Shown: one piece after another, positions 16,727 through 24,635 of the stretch
Numbering within the stretch: the stretch's first letter is position 1
Layout: every line of letters starts with the position of its first letter
Assembly: GCF_010731755.1 (NCBI RefSeq)
Contig: NZ_AP022589.1
Coordinates: 3,906,001 to 3,970,000 of the forward strand
Length of the DNA: 64,000 nucleotides
DNA from: Mycolicibacter minnesotensis
GTDB taxonomy: Bacteria > Actinomycetota > Actinomycetes > Mycobacteriales > Mycobacteriaceae
Reading direction: 5' to 3'
The notes under the pieces: generated by a model
Database searches by the model: none
Seen by the model: only the letters and a program-made list of their open reading frames with translations
What the model was told of the DNA's origin: nothing
Translations under genes and position numbers: made by a program

Positions 16727-19557
16727 TCGGGCTGCGACTGCCGCAGTGCAACCGGCGCAGGCCGCGCCCGCCGGATGTTCTGCGGCCACCAGAACCATCG
16801 ACCCAGCAGCGCCGCGATCGAGGGCGTCAGGAACGAGCGCACGATCAAGGTGTCGAACAGCAGGCCGAGCCCGATGGTGCTGCCGGCCTGACCGATCGAA
16901 TACAGGTCACTGGCCGCCATCGACATCATCGTGAAGGCGAACACCAGGCCCGCGGCAGTCACCACCGAGCCAGTCCCGCCGATCGAGCGGATGATTCCGG
17001 TCTTGAGGCCGGCGCCGATCTCCTCCTGGAATCGCGAGACCAGCAGCAGGTTGTAGTCCGAGCCGACCGCCAAGAGGATGATCACCCCGAACACCGGTGC
17101 GATCCAGTTCAATTGGAGGCCCAGGATGTGCTGCCAGACCACCACGGTCAGCCCGAAGGCCGCGCCCAGCGACAGCAGCACCGTACCGACGATCACCGCG
17201 GAGGCCACCAGTGCCCGGGTGATCAACAGCATCACGATGAAGATCAGGGTCACCGCGGCCACGCCGACGATCAGGATGTCGTAGGTGGAGCCGACCTGGA
17301 TGTCCTTGTAGACCGCTGCGGTGCCGGTGAGGTAGAACTTTGCGCCGGTCAGCGGGGTTCCCTTGACCGCGTCGTGGGCGGCGGCCAGCATCGGTTCGAC
17401 GAACGCGATGCCTTCAGGCGTGGCCGGGTCGGCGTCGTAGGTGACGATGAACCGTGCTGCCTTGCCGTCGGGGGAGAGGAAGAGCGCGAGTCCCTTCTGG
17501 AAGTCCGGGTTGTCGAATGCCTCCGGGGGCAGATAGAAGTAGTCGTCGGACTTGGAGGCGTCGAACGCCTGCCCCATCGCGCTGGCGGTGTCGGTCATCC
17601 TGGCCATCTGAGTCACCAGCCCGGCGAAGCTCGAGTGCATCGAGAGCAGGCTGGCCTGCATCGATTTCGCGACCGCGATCATCGGGTCGAATTGGTCGAC
17701 CAGCTGCGGCATCAGGGCGTTCATCTCGGCCATGTCGGCCAGCAGTGGCCGCATGTTCTCGCTGAACCTGTCCATGCCGTCGTAGGCATCGAAGACCGAT
17801 CGGATCGCATCACACGCCGGGATGTTCAGACAGTGTTGCTCCCAGTAGAAGTAGTTGCGAATCGGTCGGACCACATCATCGAAATCCGCTATGTGGTCGC
17901 GGATCTCGTCGACCGTCGCGGTCACGGTCGCCATGTCGGCGCCCATCTTCTCGGTGGTGCCGTTCATCTGGTTGACGAGATCGCGTAGCCGCTCCATGGA
18001 CTCCACGGTGGCGCCCAGATCGGTGCTCATCGTGACCATGTCCGCCAGGCGGTCGTTCATGAATTGCAGGTTCTCCTGGATCGGAACGGCCTGCATGCTG
18101 ATCTGGAACGGAATCGAGGTGTGGTCGATCGGGCTGCCGAGTGGCCGGGTGATGCTCTGCACCCGCTCCACTCCACGGGTGCGAAACATGTACTTGGCGA
18201 TCCGATCCAAGATGATCATGTCGGCAGGGTTGCGCAGGTCATGGTCGGTCTCGATCATCAGAACATCCGGGTTCATCCGGGCGGCGCTGAAATGACGTTC
18301 GGCCGCGTCGTATCCCACGTTCGCCGGCAGGTCGGCCGGGATGTAGTAGCGGTCATTGAAACTGATCTTCATGCTGGGCACGGCCAGCATGCCCACCAGC
18401 GTCACCAGCAGCGCCGCCACGAAAACCGCGCCGGGCCAGCGAACGTTGACGGTGCCGATGCGGCGCCAACCGCGGCCCTCGGCCCGCTTGGGGTCCAACA
18501 GGCCGTGGCGGGTCGCGATCGCGACGATCGCCGGGGCCACGGTCAGCGCCCCCGCGATGACCACCAGCAGGCCCAGCGCCGACGGGACGCCGAGGGCCTT
18601 GAAGTAGGACAACCGGGCGAAGTGCAGACACAGCGACGCGCCCGCGATCGTCAGCCCTGAACCCAAGATCACGTGCCAGGTTCCCCGGAACATCGAATAC
18701 CAGGCAGTCTCGGGGTCTTCGCCGGCGTTGCGGGCCTCGTGGTAGCGCCCGATCAGAAATATCGCGTAGTCGGTGCCAGCCGCGATCGCCAATGACGACA
18801 GCATGGCGACCACGAAGGTCGAGAAGCCCAGCAGGCCATGGTGTCCCAACAGTGCGACCAGCCCGCGCGCGGTGCCCATCTCGAACCCCACCATCACCAG
18901 GGCGAGCGCGACCGTCGCGGCGGAGCGATAGACGATGGCGAGCATGATGATGATGACCACACCGGTCACCGCCATCATCTTGAGCATGCTTGTGTCAGCG
19001 GCCTCGTTCATGTCGGTGGTCAACGCCGCCTGACCGGTGACGTAGGCCTTGACCCCGGCCGGCGGGAGCACCGAGGCGACGATCGTGCGAACCGCATCGA
19101 CGGATTCGTTGCCCAGGGTGCTGCCCTGATCCCCGGCGGTGTTGATCTGGGCATACGCGGCACGGCCGTCGGTGCTCTGCACTCCGGCCGCGGTGATCGG
19201 GTCGCCCCACAGGTCCGCGATGTGCTGAACGTGTTGGTGATCGGCCGCCAGTTTGGCAATCACGGTGTCGTAGTGGCGGTGGGCTTCGGGTCCCAACTCG
19301 GTCTGGCCCTCGAGCACCAGCATCACCATGGCGTCGGAGTCGAACTCATCGAAGGTGGCGCCGATGTGCTTGGCCGCGATCATCGACGGGGCGTCCTGCG
19401 GTGACATCGTCACCGCGTTATCCCGGGCCACCGACTCGATCGGCGGGACCAGCACGTTGAGTCCGACGGTCAGCAACAGCCAGAAGATCACCAGCGGCCA
19501 GGCCAGCCGGCGAATCGCCCGCATATATGCCGGGCGCAGGGCTCCGTGGCCGCTCAT
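16696..19557 (-). CDS. MmpL-family RND lipid transporter
   Basis: This encodes 953 residues, the usual MmpL size. One N-terminal transmembrane segment (WPLVIFWLLLTVGLNVLV) precedes a periplasmic domain; clusters of membrane segments follow around residues 180-380 and again at 760-930. GTDYAIFLIGRYHEARNAGE and GSDYNLLLVSRFQEEIGAG are the paired Asp-Tyr motifs used for proton relay in MmpL proteins. The second periplasmic part carries a long alpha-helical region (about 460-620) typical of the MmpL4/MmpL5 group. The start overlaps the mmpS stop (ATGA), so the pair is translationally coupled. It probably exports a lipid or siderophore; the substrate is unknown. Control is likely through the TetR and palindrome upstream of mmpS. 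Confidence 0.95.
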   Translation of the reverse strand: MSGHGALRPAYMRAIRRLAWPLVIFWLLLTVGLNVLVPPIESVARDNAVTMSPQDAPSMIAAKHIGATFDEFDSDAMVMLVLEGQTELGPEAHRHYDTVIAKLAADHQHVQHIADLWGDPITAAGVQSTDGRAAYAQINTAGDQGSTLGNESVDAVRTIVASVLPPAGVKAYVTGQAALTTDMNEAADTSMLKMMAVTGVVIIIMLAIVYRSAATVALALVMVGFEMGTARGLVALLGHHGLLGFSTFVVAMLSSLAIAAGTDYAIFLIGRYHEARNAGEDPETAWYSMFRGTWHVILGSGLTIAGASLCLHFARLSYFKALGVPSALGLLVVIAGALTVAPAIVAIATRHGLLDPKRAEGRGWRRIGTVNVRWPGAVFVAALLVTLVGMLAVPSMKISFNDRYYIPADLPANVGYDAAERHFSAARMNPDVLMIETDHDLRNPADMIILDRIAKYMFRTRGVERVQSITRPLGSPIDHTSIPFQISMQAVPIQENLQFMNDRLADMVTMSTDLGATVESMERLRDLVNQMNGTTEKMGADMATVTATVDEIRDHIADFDDVVRPIRNYFYWEQHCLNIPACDAIRSVFDAYDGMDRFSENMRPLLADMAEMNALMPQLVDQFDPMIAVAKSMQASLLSMHSSFAGLVTQMARMTDTASAMGQAFDASKSDDYFYLPPEAFDNPDFQKGLALFLSPDGKAARFIVTYDADPATPEGIAFVEPMLAAAHDAVKGTPLTGAKFYLTGTAAVYKDIQVGSTYDILIVGVAAVTLIFIVMLLITRALVASAVIVGTVLLSLGAAFGLTVVVWQHILGLQLNWIAPVFGVIILLAVGSDYNLLLVSRFQEEIGAGLKTGIIRSIGGTGSVVTAAGLVFAFTMMSMAASDLYSIGQAGSTIGLGLLFDTLIVRSFLTPSIAALLGRWFWWPQNIRRARPAPVALRQSQPDQCAPSAPAR

Positions 19558-19985
19558 GCGCCTTTGGCCAGACAGAAGACCTGGGCGTGGTGCCCGGTGG
19601 CGACCTGCTCATCTTTGACGGCGCCATTGACGGTGATTCGGCAGCCGATCGTGTCGCCGTCGCCCTGAGCGACCACGTTGCCGATCACCGACGGGCTGGT
19701 GGTGCTCATCTCCAGGGTCCAGGGCAGGCCGGCGAAGCTCGCCTGTTCGGGCTGGGCTTCGCGATTGAGGTAGCTCACCGCGCCGCTCGCGGCAGCAGGC
19801 CCGAAAACCTCGTAGCGGAGCTGCTTGTTGTTGATCGACTCGATGACGCGTGACCCGCTGCCGTCCCAGCGGTAGATCTCGTCGGCGCCGAAGGCCCCGC
19901 GCAGGTCGACCACCGCCAGCGTTCCCAAGAGCGCCGCCACTGCCACCACGACAGGCACCCATGCTCGGTTCACCCACGCGCGCAC
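19554..19985 (-). CDS. MmpS-family accessory membrane protein
   Basis: This encodes about 143 residues. An N-terminal hydrophobic anchor (WVPVVVAVAALLGTLAVVDL) is followed by LRGAFGAD and a periplasmic beta-sandwich with SINNKQLRYEVFG and, near the end, GCRITVNGAVKDEQVATG, all characteristic of MmpS proteins. MmpS works with its cognate MmpL in lipid or siderophore export. The GTG at 19985 is chosen because GGGAGG lies 8 nt upstream; a GTG at 19994 is in frame but adjoins the same ribosome site. The gene begins about 45 bp below the palindrome at 20031-20048, with a TATAGT -10 candidate on this strand between them. Confidence 0.93.
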   Translation of the reverse strand: MRAWVNRAWVPVVVAVAALLGTLAVVDLRGAFGADEIYRWDGSGSRVIESINNKQLRYEVFGPAAASGAVSYLNREAQPEQASFAGLPWTLEMSTTSPSVIGNVVAQGDGDTIGCRITVNGAVKDEQVATGHHAQVFCLAKGA

Positions 19986-20030
19986 GCCGACCACCTCCCG
20001 ATATCGTCCACTGAAGCCCTACGCGAATAC

Positions 20031-20048
20031 TATACCCCGTAGGGTATA
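20031..20048. promoter_or_regulatory. Palindromic operator upstream of mmpS
   Basis: TATACCC-CGTA-GGGTATA is a perfect 18-bp inverted repeat. It lies between the TetR gene (stop 20090) and mmpS (start 19985). On the mmpS strand TATAGT (20034-20029) is a good -10 hexamer and overlaps the left arm, so a bound repressor would block transcription. The adjacent TetR is the natural candidate to bind it; this link is inferred. Confidence 0.72.
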
Positions 20049-20089
20049 CGAAATATTCCCGAGTTACCGCAGGGGGTATCTGGGGTAGG

Positions 20090-20701
20090 TCAGCCGACGG
20101 GGTGTCGGACCTGGGCGGCGACGGCTTCGCCGAGCCAGCGGCGCAGGAATCGTCGCAGCTCGTCAGGCGAGCGGGCGGGGTCGTTGGGTGCCACGATGAA
20201 CGACAGCATGATCCGCAGGGCGAACTCCACGAGTTCGCGCAGTGCCACCTCGTCGTAGCCGTGCTGGTGCCAGTCGATGTCGAAGCGTTCGATCATCCGC
20301 ATTCCGAAGGCTTGTGCCTCTTCGGAAGCCATCTCCCGGTTGTGCGCGGAGGAAGGCGACAGCATCACGCCCAGGTGCGGGGAGTGGGTCACCGCGTCCA
20401 GGGTGTAGACCGCTCCCTCGGCGAGTGCGTCGGCGGGATCGTGGATGCCGCGGACGTGGTCGGTGAGCCGGTCGAGGAAGTCGTCGACGGAGGCGATCGC
20501 CACGGCGCGCATCAGGGCGTCGGCGGTGGGGAAGTAGCGATACACCGTCTGCCGGATCACCCCGAGTGAGGTGGCGACGTCCGCCAGCGATACCGCTGAG
20601 CCCGTCTCGGTGACCAGCTCGACCGCGGCGGCGATGATCCGCCGGCCCGCCTCTTCGTCGGTGTGCGGCGGGTTTCCGCCCCAGCCGCGTCGGCGTGCCA
20701 T
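20090..20701 (-). CDS. TetR-family regulator next to mmpS/mmpL
   Basis: This encodes 203 residues. The helix-turn-helix is VSLADVATSLGVIRQTVYRY followed by FPTADALMRAV, in the first 65 residues; the remainder is an all-helical ligand-binding domain. The ATG at 20701 (MARRRGWGGN) is chosen over upstream in-frame codons because it gives the typical short basic N terminus. It is read in the same direction as mmpS/mmpL, whose promoter contains a perfect palindrome, and divergently from the PF10118 hydrolase gene at 20783. The 80-bp gap has a TTGACA (20713-20718) facing right and a TATGAT (20742-20737) facing left, so it could control both directions. The ligand is unknown, probably a lipid. Confidence 0.9.
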   Translation of the reverse strand: MARRRGWGGNPPHTDEEAGRRIIAAAVELVTETGSAVSLADVATSLGVIRQTVYRYFPTADALMRAVAIASVDDFLDRLTDHVRGIHDPADALAEGAVYTLDAVTHSPHLGVMLSPSSAHNREMASEEAQAFGMRMIERFDIDWHQHGYDEVALRELVEFALRIMLSFIVAPNDPARSPDELRRFLRRWLGEAVAAQVRHPVG

Positions 20702-20782
20702 CAGCGACCTGCTTGACAACCGTGATGCATAGAACAATCATACGCGAAGGCGTCCAATTGTATGTTTGAAGTTGAGGTAGTG

Positions 20783-21709
20783 ATGACTGACCTGATCGTG
20801 CGCAAACTGCGATTCGCGTTCGCCGAGTACCCCGTGCCGTTCTTGTGGAATGAGGCCAATCCGGCGTTCTCCTCGATGGCCAACGCGGTCTCGCTCCTGG
20901 CGATCGGTTTCGAGAAGATGATCGGCGGCATGATCGCCGAGGCGATGCCGCTGATCACCGACCCGGCCGTCGCCGAAGAAGCCGACGCCTTCGTGCGCCA
21001 GGAAGGCCAGCACTCCATGGCGCACCGCGGCCACGCAAAGGCGCTGATCCGGGCCTACCCGGGGCTCAAGGAGACCGTCGACGAGTGCAACGCCATGTTC
21101 GACAAGATGTCTGCCGAGAAGTCACTGGACTATCGGCTGGCCTACACCGCCGATCTAGAAGCGACCTTCACCCCGGTCTTCAAGCTGATGCTCGACCACG
21201 ATGACACCCTGTTCGCGCCGGGTGACGACCGCGTGGCGTCCCTGTTCTTGTGGCACTTCGTCGAAGAGGTCGAACACCGCAGCTCTGCGCTGGTCATCTA
21301 CGACCACGTCATCAACGACCCGTGGTACCGGATGCGGATGGCGCCCTCGATCTTCAAACACGTGATGAGCGTGATGAAGGTGGCGTGCGAGGGCTTCAAC
21401 CGGCACGTCCCGCTGGAAGACCGCAAAGTCGACGCACTCTCGCTGTTCAGCACCTATCGAGCCAAGCAGGCCTGGCGGCGACGAGTTCCCTTCGGCTGGC
21501 CCGCTGATCAGGGGCCGGTGGCGGACGCGTTCAGCCATCTGCCCAAGCGCGAAATGCTCACCGCGGTAACCGGTATCGTCCGGAGTCAGTTGCCCAACCA
21601 CAAGCCGGCTCACGAAAAGATCCCGGTGCTGGCCAACCAATGGTTCGCCCGCTATGACGACGGCTACGACGTCACCAAGTGGTACACCGCGGAAGAGAAG
21701 AGCGCCTGA
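20783..21709 (+). CDS. PF10118 metal-dependent hydrolase, ferritin-like
   Basis: This encodes 308 residues. GFEKMIGGMIAEAMPLITDP, FVRQEGQHSMAHRGHAKAL and LFLWHFVEEVEHRSSALVIY provide paired Glu and His residues (EGQHSMAH and EEVEHR) spaced as in di-iron ferritin-like proteins; the family is called predicted metal-dependent hydrolase (PF10118). The reaction is not known. The ATG at 20783 has GAGG five nt upstream; an earlier ATG at 20762 is less well placed. The following membrane protein gene shares its stop/start (TGATG), so the two are translationally coupled. It is divergent from the TetR gene. Confidence 0.82.
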   Translation: MTDLIVRKLRFAFAEYPVPFLWNEANPAFSSMANAVSLLAIGFEKMIGGMIAEAMPLITDPAVAEEADAFVRQEGQHSMAHRGHAKALIRAYPGLKETVDECNAMFDKMSAEKSLDYRLAYTADLEATFTPVFKLMLDHDDTLFAPGDDRVASLFLWHFVEEVEHRSSALVIYDHVINDPWYRMRMAPSIFKHVMSVMKVACEGFNRHVPLEDRKVDALSLFSTYRAKQAWRRRVPFGWPADQGPVADAFSHLPKREMLTAVTGIVRSQLPNHKPAHEKIPVLANQWFARYDDGYDVTKWYTAEEKSA

Positions 21710-22857
21710 TGCCCGACCTGTGTACCCCGACTTTCGAGCGGCTCGCCGGATCGCTGGGATTCTCCTGCGGTGACACCGGTGGTCTGCTGGAATTCCGCAA
21801 CCCGCTGCAGTTGGAGAACGCGACTCTGCCCGTCTTGGAGATCACTGTGATCGCCGGGGCGGTGCTGGCATTGGTCTACGCGATCGCGCGGTTCCGGCGT
21901 GGGGACGCCACCAACCTCGCGCTGTGGTTCGGCGCGATCGCCTATCTGCTGATCATCGAGCCGCCCCTGTACTTCCCTGGCGCATTCGGCATCGCCGACC
22001 ACGTCGACACGATGTTCGCCCACAATCTCTTTACCGTCGAATTTCTGTGGGGCCGGCTCCCGCTGTACATCGTCGCGATCTATCCGATGATGGCGACGAT
22101 CTCCTTCGAGATCGTTCGCATCCTGGGGGTCTTTCGCCGTTACGGCGCCATCGTGGGCGCCCTGTGCGTCGGGTTCGTCCACCACGCCTTCTACGAGATC
22201 TTCGACCACCTCGGCCCGCAGCTGCGCTGGTGGGAGTGGTCGGTGGACAATCCGCTGAACCAACCCATGTTCACCTCGGTACCGATGGGCAGCGTGGTGG
22301 TGTTCGCCGCGCTGTGGCCGGCATCGCTGGCGCTGTGCGTGCAACTGTTCGTCGGCCGACAGGTCGACGCAGGCCGGCGCTTCGGCGGACTGCAGCTGAC
22401 CTGGCGCACCCTGGTCATCGGGATCCTGGCCTCGCTGGGGACGGGAATACTGCCCCTACCGGCCACGCTGCTGGGCGCTGCCACCGACGGCAGACTCCTG
22501 GGGATCGCTTACGCGGTCGAGCTTTTCGCCATCACGGCCGTCGCCATCCCGGTACTGATCGCGCAATGGCGGCGCCTGCGGCTCAATCTGTTCACCGCCG
22601 GCCGCTACGACAACCCGCTGATGGTCCGCTACGCCGCGGTCTATCTGTCGGTGATGACGGTGCTGTGGCTGATGGCTCTGCCGGACTACCTCGATGCGGC
22701 CGACGGACTCACCGCCCACGGTGACCCGGTGGGATCACTGTGGTACGTGACGCTGTGTTTCGCGGTCGCCTACTTGTGCGTCGCCGCGGCAGCCACCGTT
22801 CCGCCGGCCCTGGCGGCCCAGCCTGACGCTGTCGAACCGGTGGCAGCCGGGCACTGA
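21709..22857 (+). CDS. Polytopic membrane protein coupled to the PF10118 gene
   Basis: This encodes 382 residues with nine or so hydrophobic segments, from an ATG overlapping the upstream stop (TGATG). Conserved-looking histidines and acidic residues lie at membrane edges (FAHNLFTVEFLWG, GFVHHAFYEIFDHLGP and WWEWSVDNPLNQ), which could bind metal or heme, but I do not recognise a named family. Coupling to the ferritin-like hydrolase points to a shared membrane-linked redox or lipid-modifying step. It is not an MmpL or typical permease. It is followed after 58 bp by tpx. The function remains unassigned. Confidence 0.75.
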   Translation: MPDLCTPTFERLAGSLGFSCGDTGGLLEFRNPLQLENATLPVLEITVIAGAVLALVYAIARFRRGDATNLALWFGAIAYLLIIEPPLYFPGAFGIADHVDTMFAHNLFTVEFLWGRLPLYIVAIYPMMATISFEIVRILGVFRRYGAIVGALCVGFVHHAFYEIFDHLGPQLRWWEWSVDNPLNQPMFTSVPMGSVVVFAALWPASLALCVQLFVGRQVDAGRRFGGLQLTWRTLVIGILASLGTGILPLPATLLGAATDGRLLGIAYAVELFAITAVAIPVLIAQWRRLRLNLFTAGRYDNPLMVRYAAVYLSVMTVLWLMALPDYLDAADGLTAHGDPVGSLWYVTLCFAVAYLCVAAAATVPPALAAQPDAVEPVAAGH

Positions 22858-22915
22858 ACGCCGACGAGCACAGCCCGACGTCGACGCCCGCCGACGCACT
22901 TGGCACACTGTTGCC

Positions 22916-23413
22916 ATGGCGCAGATCACGTTACGTGGAAACCAGATCAACACCTCCGGTGAGTTGCCGGCCGTCGGCTCGACGGCCCCGGCCTTCACCC
23001 TGACCGGAACCGACCTGAGCGTGGTCGACAGCGGCAGCTTCGCCGGAAAGCCGGTCCTGCTGAACATCTTCCCGTCGGTCGACACCCCGGTCTGTGCGAC
23101 CAGCGTGCGGACCTTCAACGAGCGCGCTGCCGCCGCGGGTGCTGTGCTGTGCGTGTCCAATGACCTGCCGTTCGCCCTGAAGCGCTTCTGCGGTGCAGAG
23201 GGCATCGAGAACGCCACCAGCGCCTCGGCCTTCCGGGACAGCTTTGGCGCCGACTACGGGATCACCATGACCGATGGTCCGCTGGCCGGACTGCTGGGAC
23301 GGGCCGTCGTCGTGATCGGTGCCGACGGCAACGTCGCCTACACCGAGCTGGTGCCCGAGATCGGCCAGGAGCCGGACTACGACGCGGCACTGTCGGCGCT
23401 GACCGGCGCCTAA
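22916..23413 (+). CDS. tpx: Thiol peroxidase
   Basis: This encodes 165 residues, the standard Tpx length. The enzyme reduces hydrogen and organic peroxides using thioredoxin. FPSVDTPVCATSVRTFNE carries the peroxidatic Cys60, and the resolving cysteine is Cys92 in KRFCGAEGI; a further Cys79 is present. Asp/Thr residues of the active site (SVDTPVC) are intact. The ATG at 22916 follows CACACT by a few bases, possibly a leaderless promoter. The gene converges with the enoyl-CoA hydratase gene, 23 bp between stops, similar to the tpx (Rv1932) and echA13 region of M. tuberculosis. Confidence 0.97.
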   Translation: MAQITLRGNQINTSGELPAVGSTAPAFTLTGTDLSVVDSGSFAGKPVLLNIFPSVDTPVCATSVRTFNERAAAAGAVLCVSNDLPFALKRFCGAEGIENATSASAFRDSFGADYGITMTDGPLAGLLGRAVVVIGADGNVAYTELVPEIGQEPDYDAALSALTGA

Positions 23414-23436
23414 GCACCGGATTCCGACTCGGGAGG

Positions 23437-24225
23437 TCAGCGGCCCCGCCAGCGCGGTGGCCGCTGCTCCCGCCAGGCCTGTAGCCCCTCGGTGACATCG
23501 GAGGTGGCCCCGGCCACCTTGCGCATGGTCTCACCAAATCGGACGGCGTCGACCCAGCCCATATCGGCACTGCGCCAGGCCACCTCCTTGGTGGCCCGCT
23601 GGGCCAGGGGTGCGGCGGCAGTGAGTCGGCGTGCCCACGCCAGTGCTGTGTCCTGCAGGGCCTCGGGTTCGACCAGCTTCCACACCAGTCCGATCTCCTT
23701 GGCGCGTTGAGCGCTGATCGATTCGCCGGTCAGCAGCAGTTCCATCGCATTGGCCCAGCCCACCCGCTGCGGCAGCCGGATCGCACCGACGATGGTGGGC
23801 ACCCCCAGCGATACCTCCGGGAATCGGAAAACCGCATCGGTGCTGGCGATCACGAAGTCGCAGAACAACAGTCCGGTCAACCCGTAACCCACGCATGGGC
23901 CGTGTACTGCGGCGATGGTCGGCTTGAACAGCTCCATGCCGGATTCGAATGAGTTGACGGTCGGCTTCTCCCAGAAGGTTCCCGGAAACGTGCCGACCGC
24001 GCCGACCGAGTCCTTGAGATCGGCCCCGGCACAGAACACGTCCCCGGTGGCGGTGAGAATCCCCACCCAGGCGTCCTCCTCCGCGCGGAATCGGTCCCAC
24101 GCTGCGTTGAGGTCGCCACGCATCGCCCCATTGATGGCGTTGCGGGCCTCGGGCCGGTTGAGGGTGATGGTCGCGATGTGGTCGTGGCACTCATAGGTGA
24201 CCAGGCGCGGGCTCGTGGCGCTCAT
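23437..24225 (-). CDS. Enoyl-CoA hydratase/isomerase family protein
   Basis: This encodes 262 residues of the crotonase family. The oxyanion-hole segments are ATGDVFCAGADLKDS and GPCVGYGLTGLL, and the usual start VTYECHDHIATITLNRPEAR matches. The catalytic glutamates of true hydratases are not obvious, as the second position region reads FRFPEVSLGVPTIVG with a single Glu, so hydratase versus isomerase activity is not certain. The substrate is a CoA thioester, probably from lipid or sterol breakdown. On its strand TACGGT (24237-24232) ends 6 nt before the ATG, fitting a leaderless transcript from a promoter that overlaps the divergent one of the NYN gene. Confidence 0.9.
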   Translation of the reverse strand: MSATSPRLVTYECHDHIATITLNRPEARNAINGAMRGDLNAAWDRFRAEEDAWVGILTATGDVFCAGADLKDSVGAVGTFPGTFWEKPTVNSFESGMELFKPTIAAVHGPCVGYGLTGLLFCDFVIASTDAVFRFPEVSLGVPTIVGAIRLPQRVGWANAMELLLTGESISAQRAKEIGLVWKLVEPEALQDTALAWARRLTAAAPLAQRATKEVAWRSADMGWVDAVRFGETMRKVAGATSDVTEGLQAWREQRPPRWRGR

Positions 24226-24231
24226 TTCTGC

Positions 24232-24241
24232 ACCGTACCGT
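24232..24241. promoter_or_regulatory. Overlapping divergent -10 elements
   Basis: The sequence ACCGTACCGT holds TACCGT on the plus strand (24236-24241), 7 nt before the GTG at 24249, and TACGGT on the minus strand (24237-24232), 6 nt before the ATG at 24225. The whole gap between the two start codons is only 23 bp. Both hexamers fit the TANNNT -10 form of mycobacterial leaderless promoters, so the two transcripts would compete for polymerase at one spot. Confidence 0.55.
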
Positions 24242-24248
24242 CGGAGTG

Positions 24249-24635
24249 GTGCGGTGGATCGTCGACGCCATGAACGTGATCGGTGTGCGCCCGGACGGCT
24301 GGTGGAAGAACCGCCACGCCGCCATGATCCGGCTGACCCGACAGCTCGAAGACTGGGCGGCGGCGCAGCCCAACGACGTCACCGTCGTGTTCGAGAAGCC
24401 ACCGTCGCCGCCCATCGAATCGGACACGATCACCATCGCGTGGGCTCCTCGTGGCGGCGCCAACTCAGCCGATGATGAGATCGTCCGGCTGGTCGAGGCG
24501 CAGAACCGGCCCCCCGACGTCACGGTCGTGACTTCTGATGTCGTTCTGGCCCGTCGGGTCGCCGCCGCCGGCGCAGCCACGTTCCCGGCGGCACGCTTCC
24601 GCCGCCTCCTGGAGTCCTCGGGCGGCGGGACTTAG
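24249..24635 (+). CDS. NYN/PIN-like domain RNA-processing protein
   Basis: This encodes about 128 residues. RWIVDAMNVIGVRPDGWW opens with the conserved Asp and Asn of the NYN (PIN-like) nuclease fold; a second acidic cluster is ANSADDEIVRLVE and a third is TVVTSDVVLARRV, giving the expected metal-binding aspartates. YacP/NYN proteins are linked to RNA cleavage or decay. The GTG at 24249 is taken as start because a TACCGT ends 7 nt upstream; the GTG at 24246 is equally in frame. The 3' end overlaps the stop of the convergent flavoprotein gene by 4 nt. Confidence 0.82.
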   Translation: MRWIVDAMNVIGVRPDGWWKNRHAAMIRLTRQLEDWAAAQPNDVTVVFEKPPSPPIESDTITIAWAPRGGANSADDEIVRLVEAQNRPPDVTVVTSDVVLARRVAAAGAATFPAARFRRLLESSGGGT

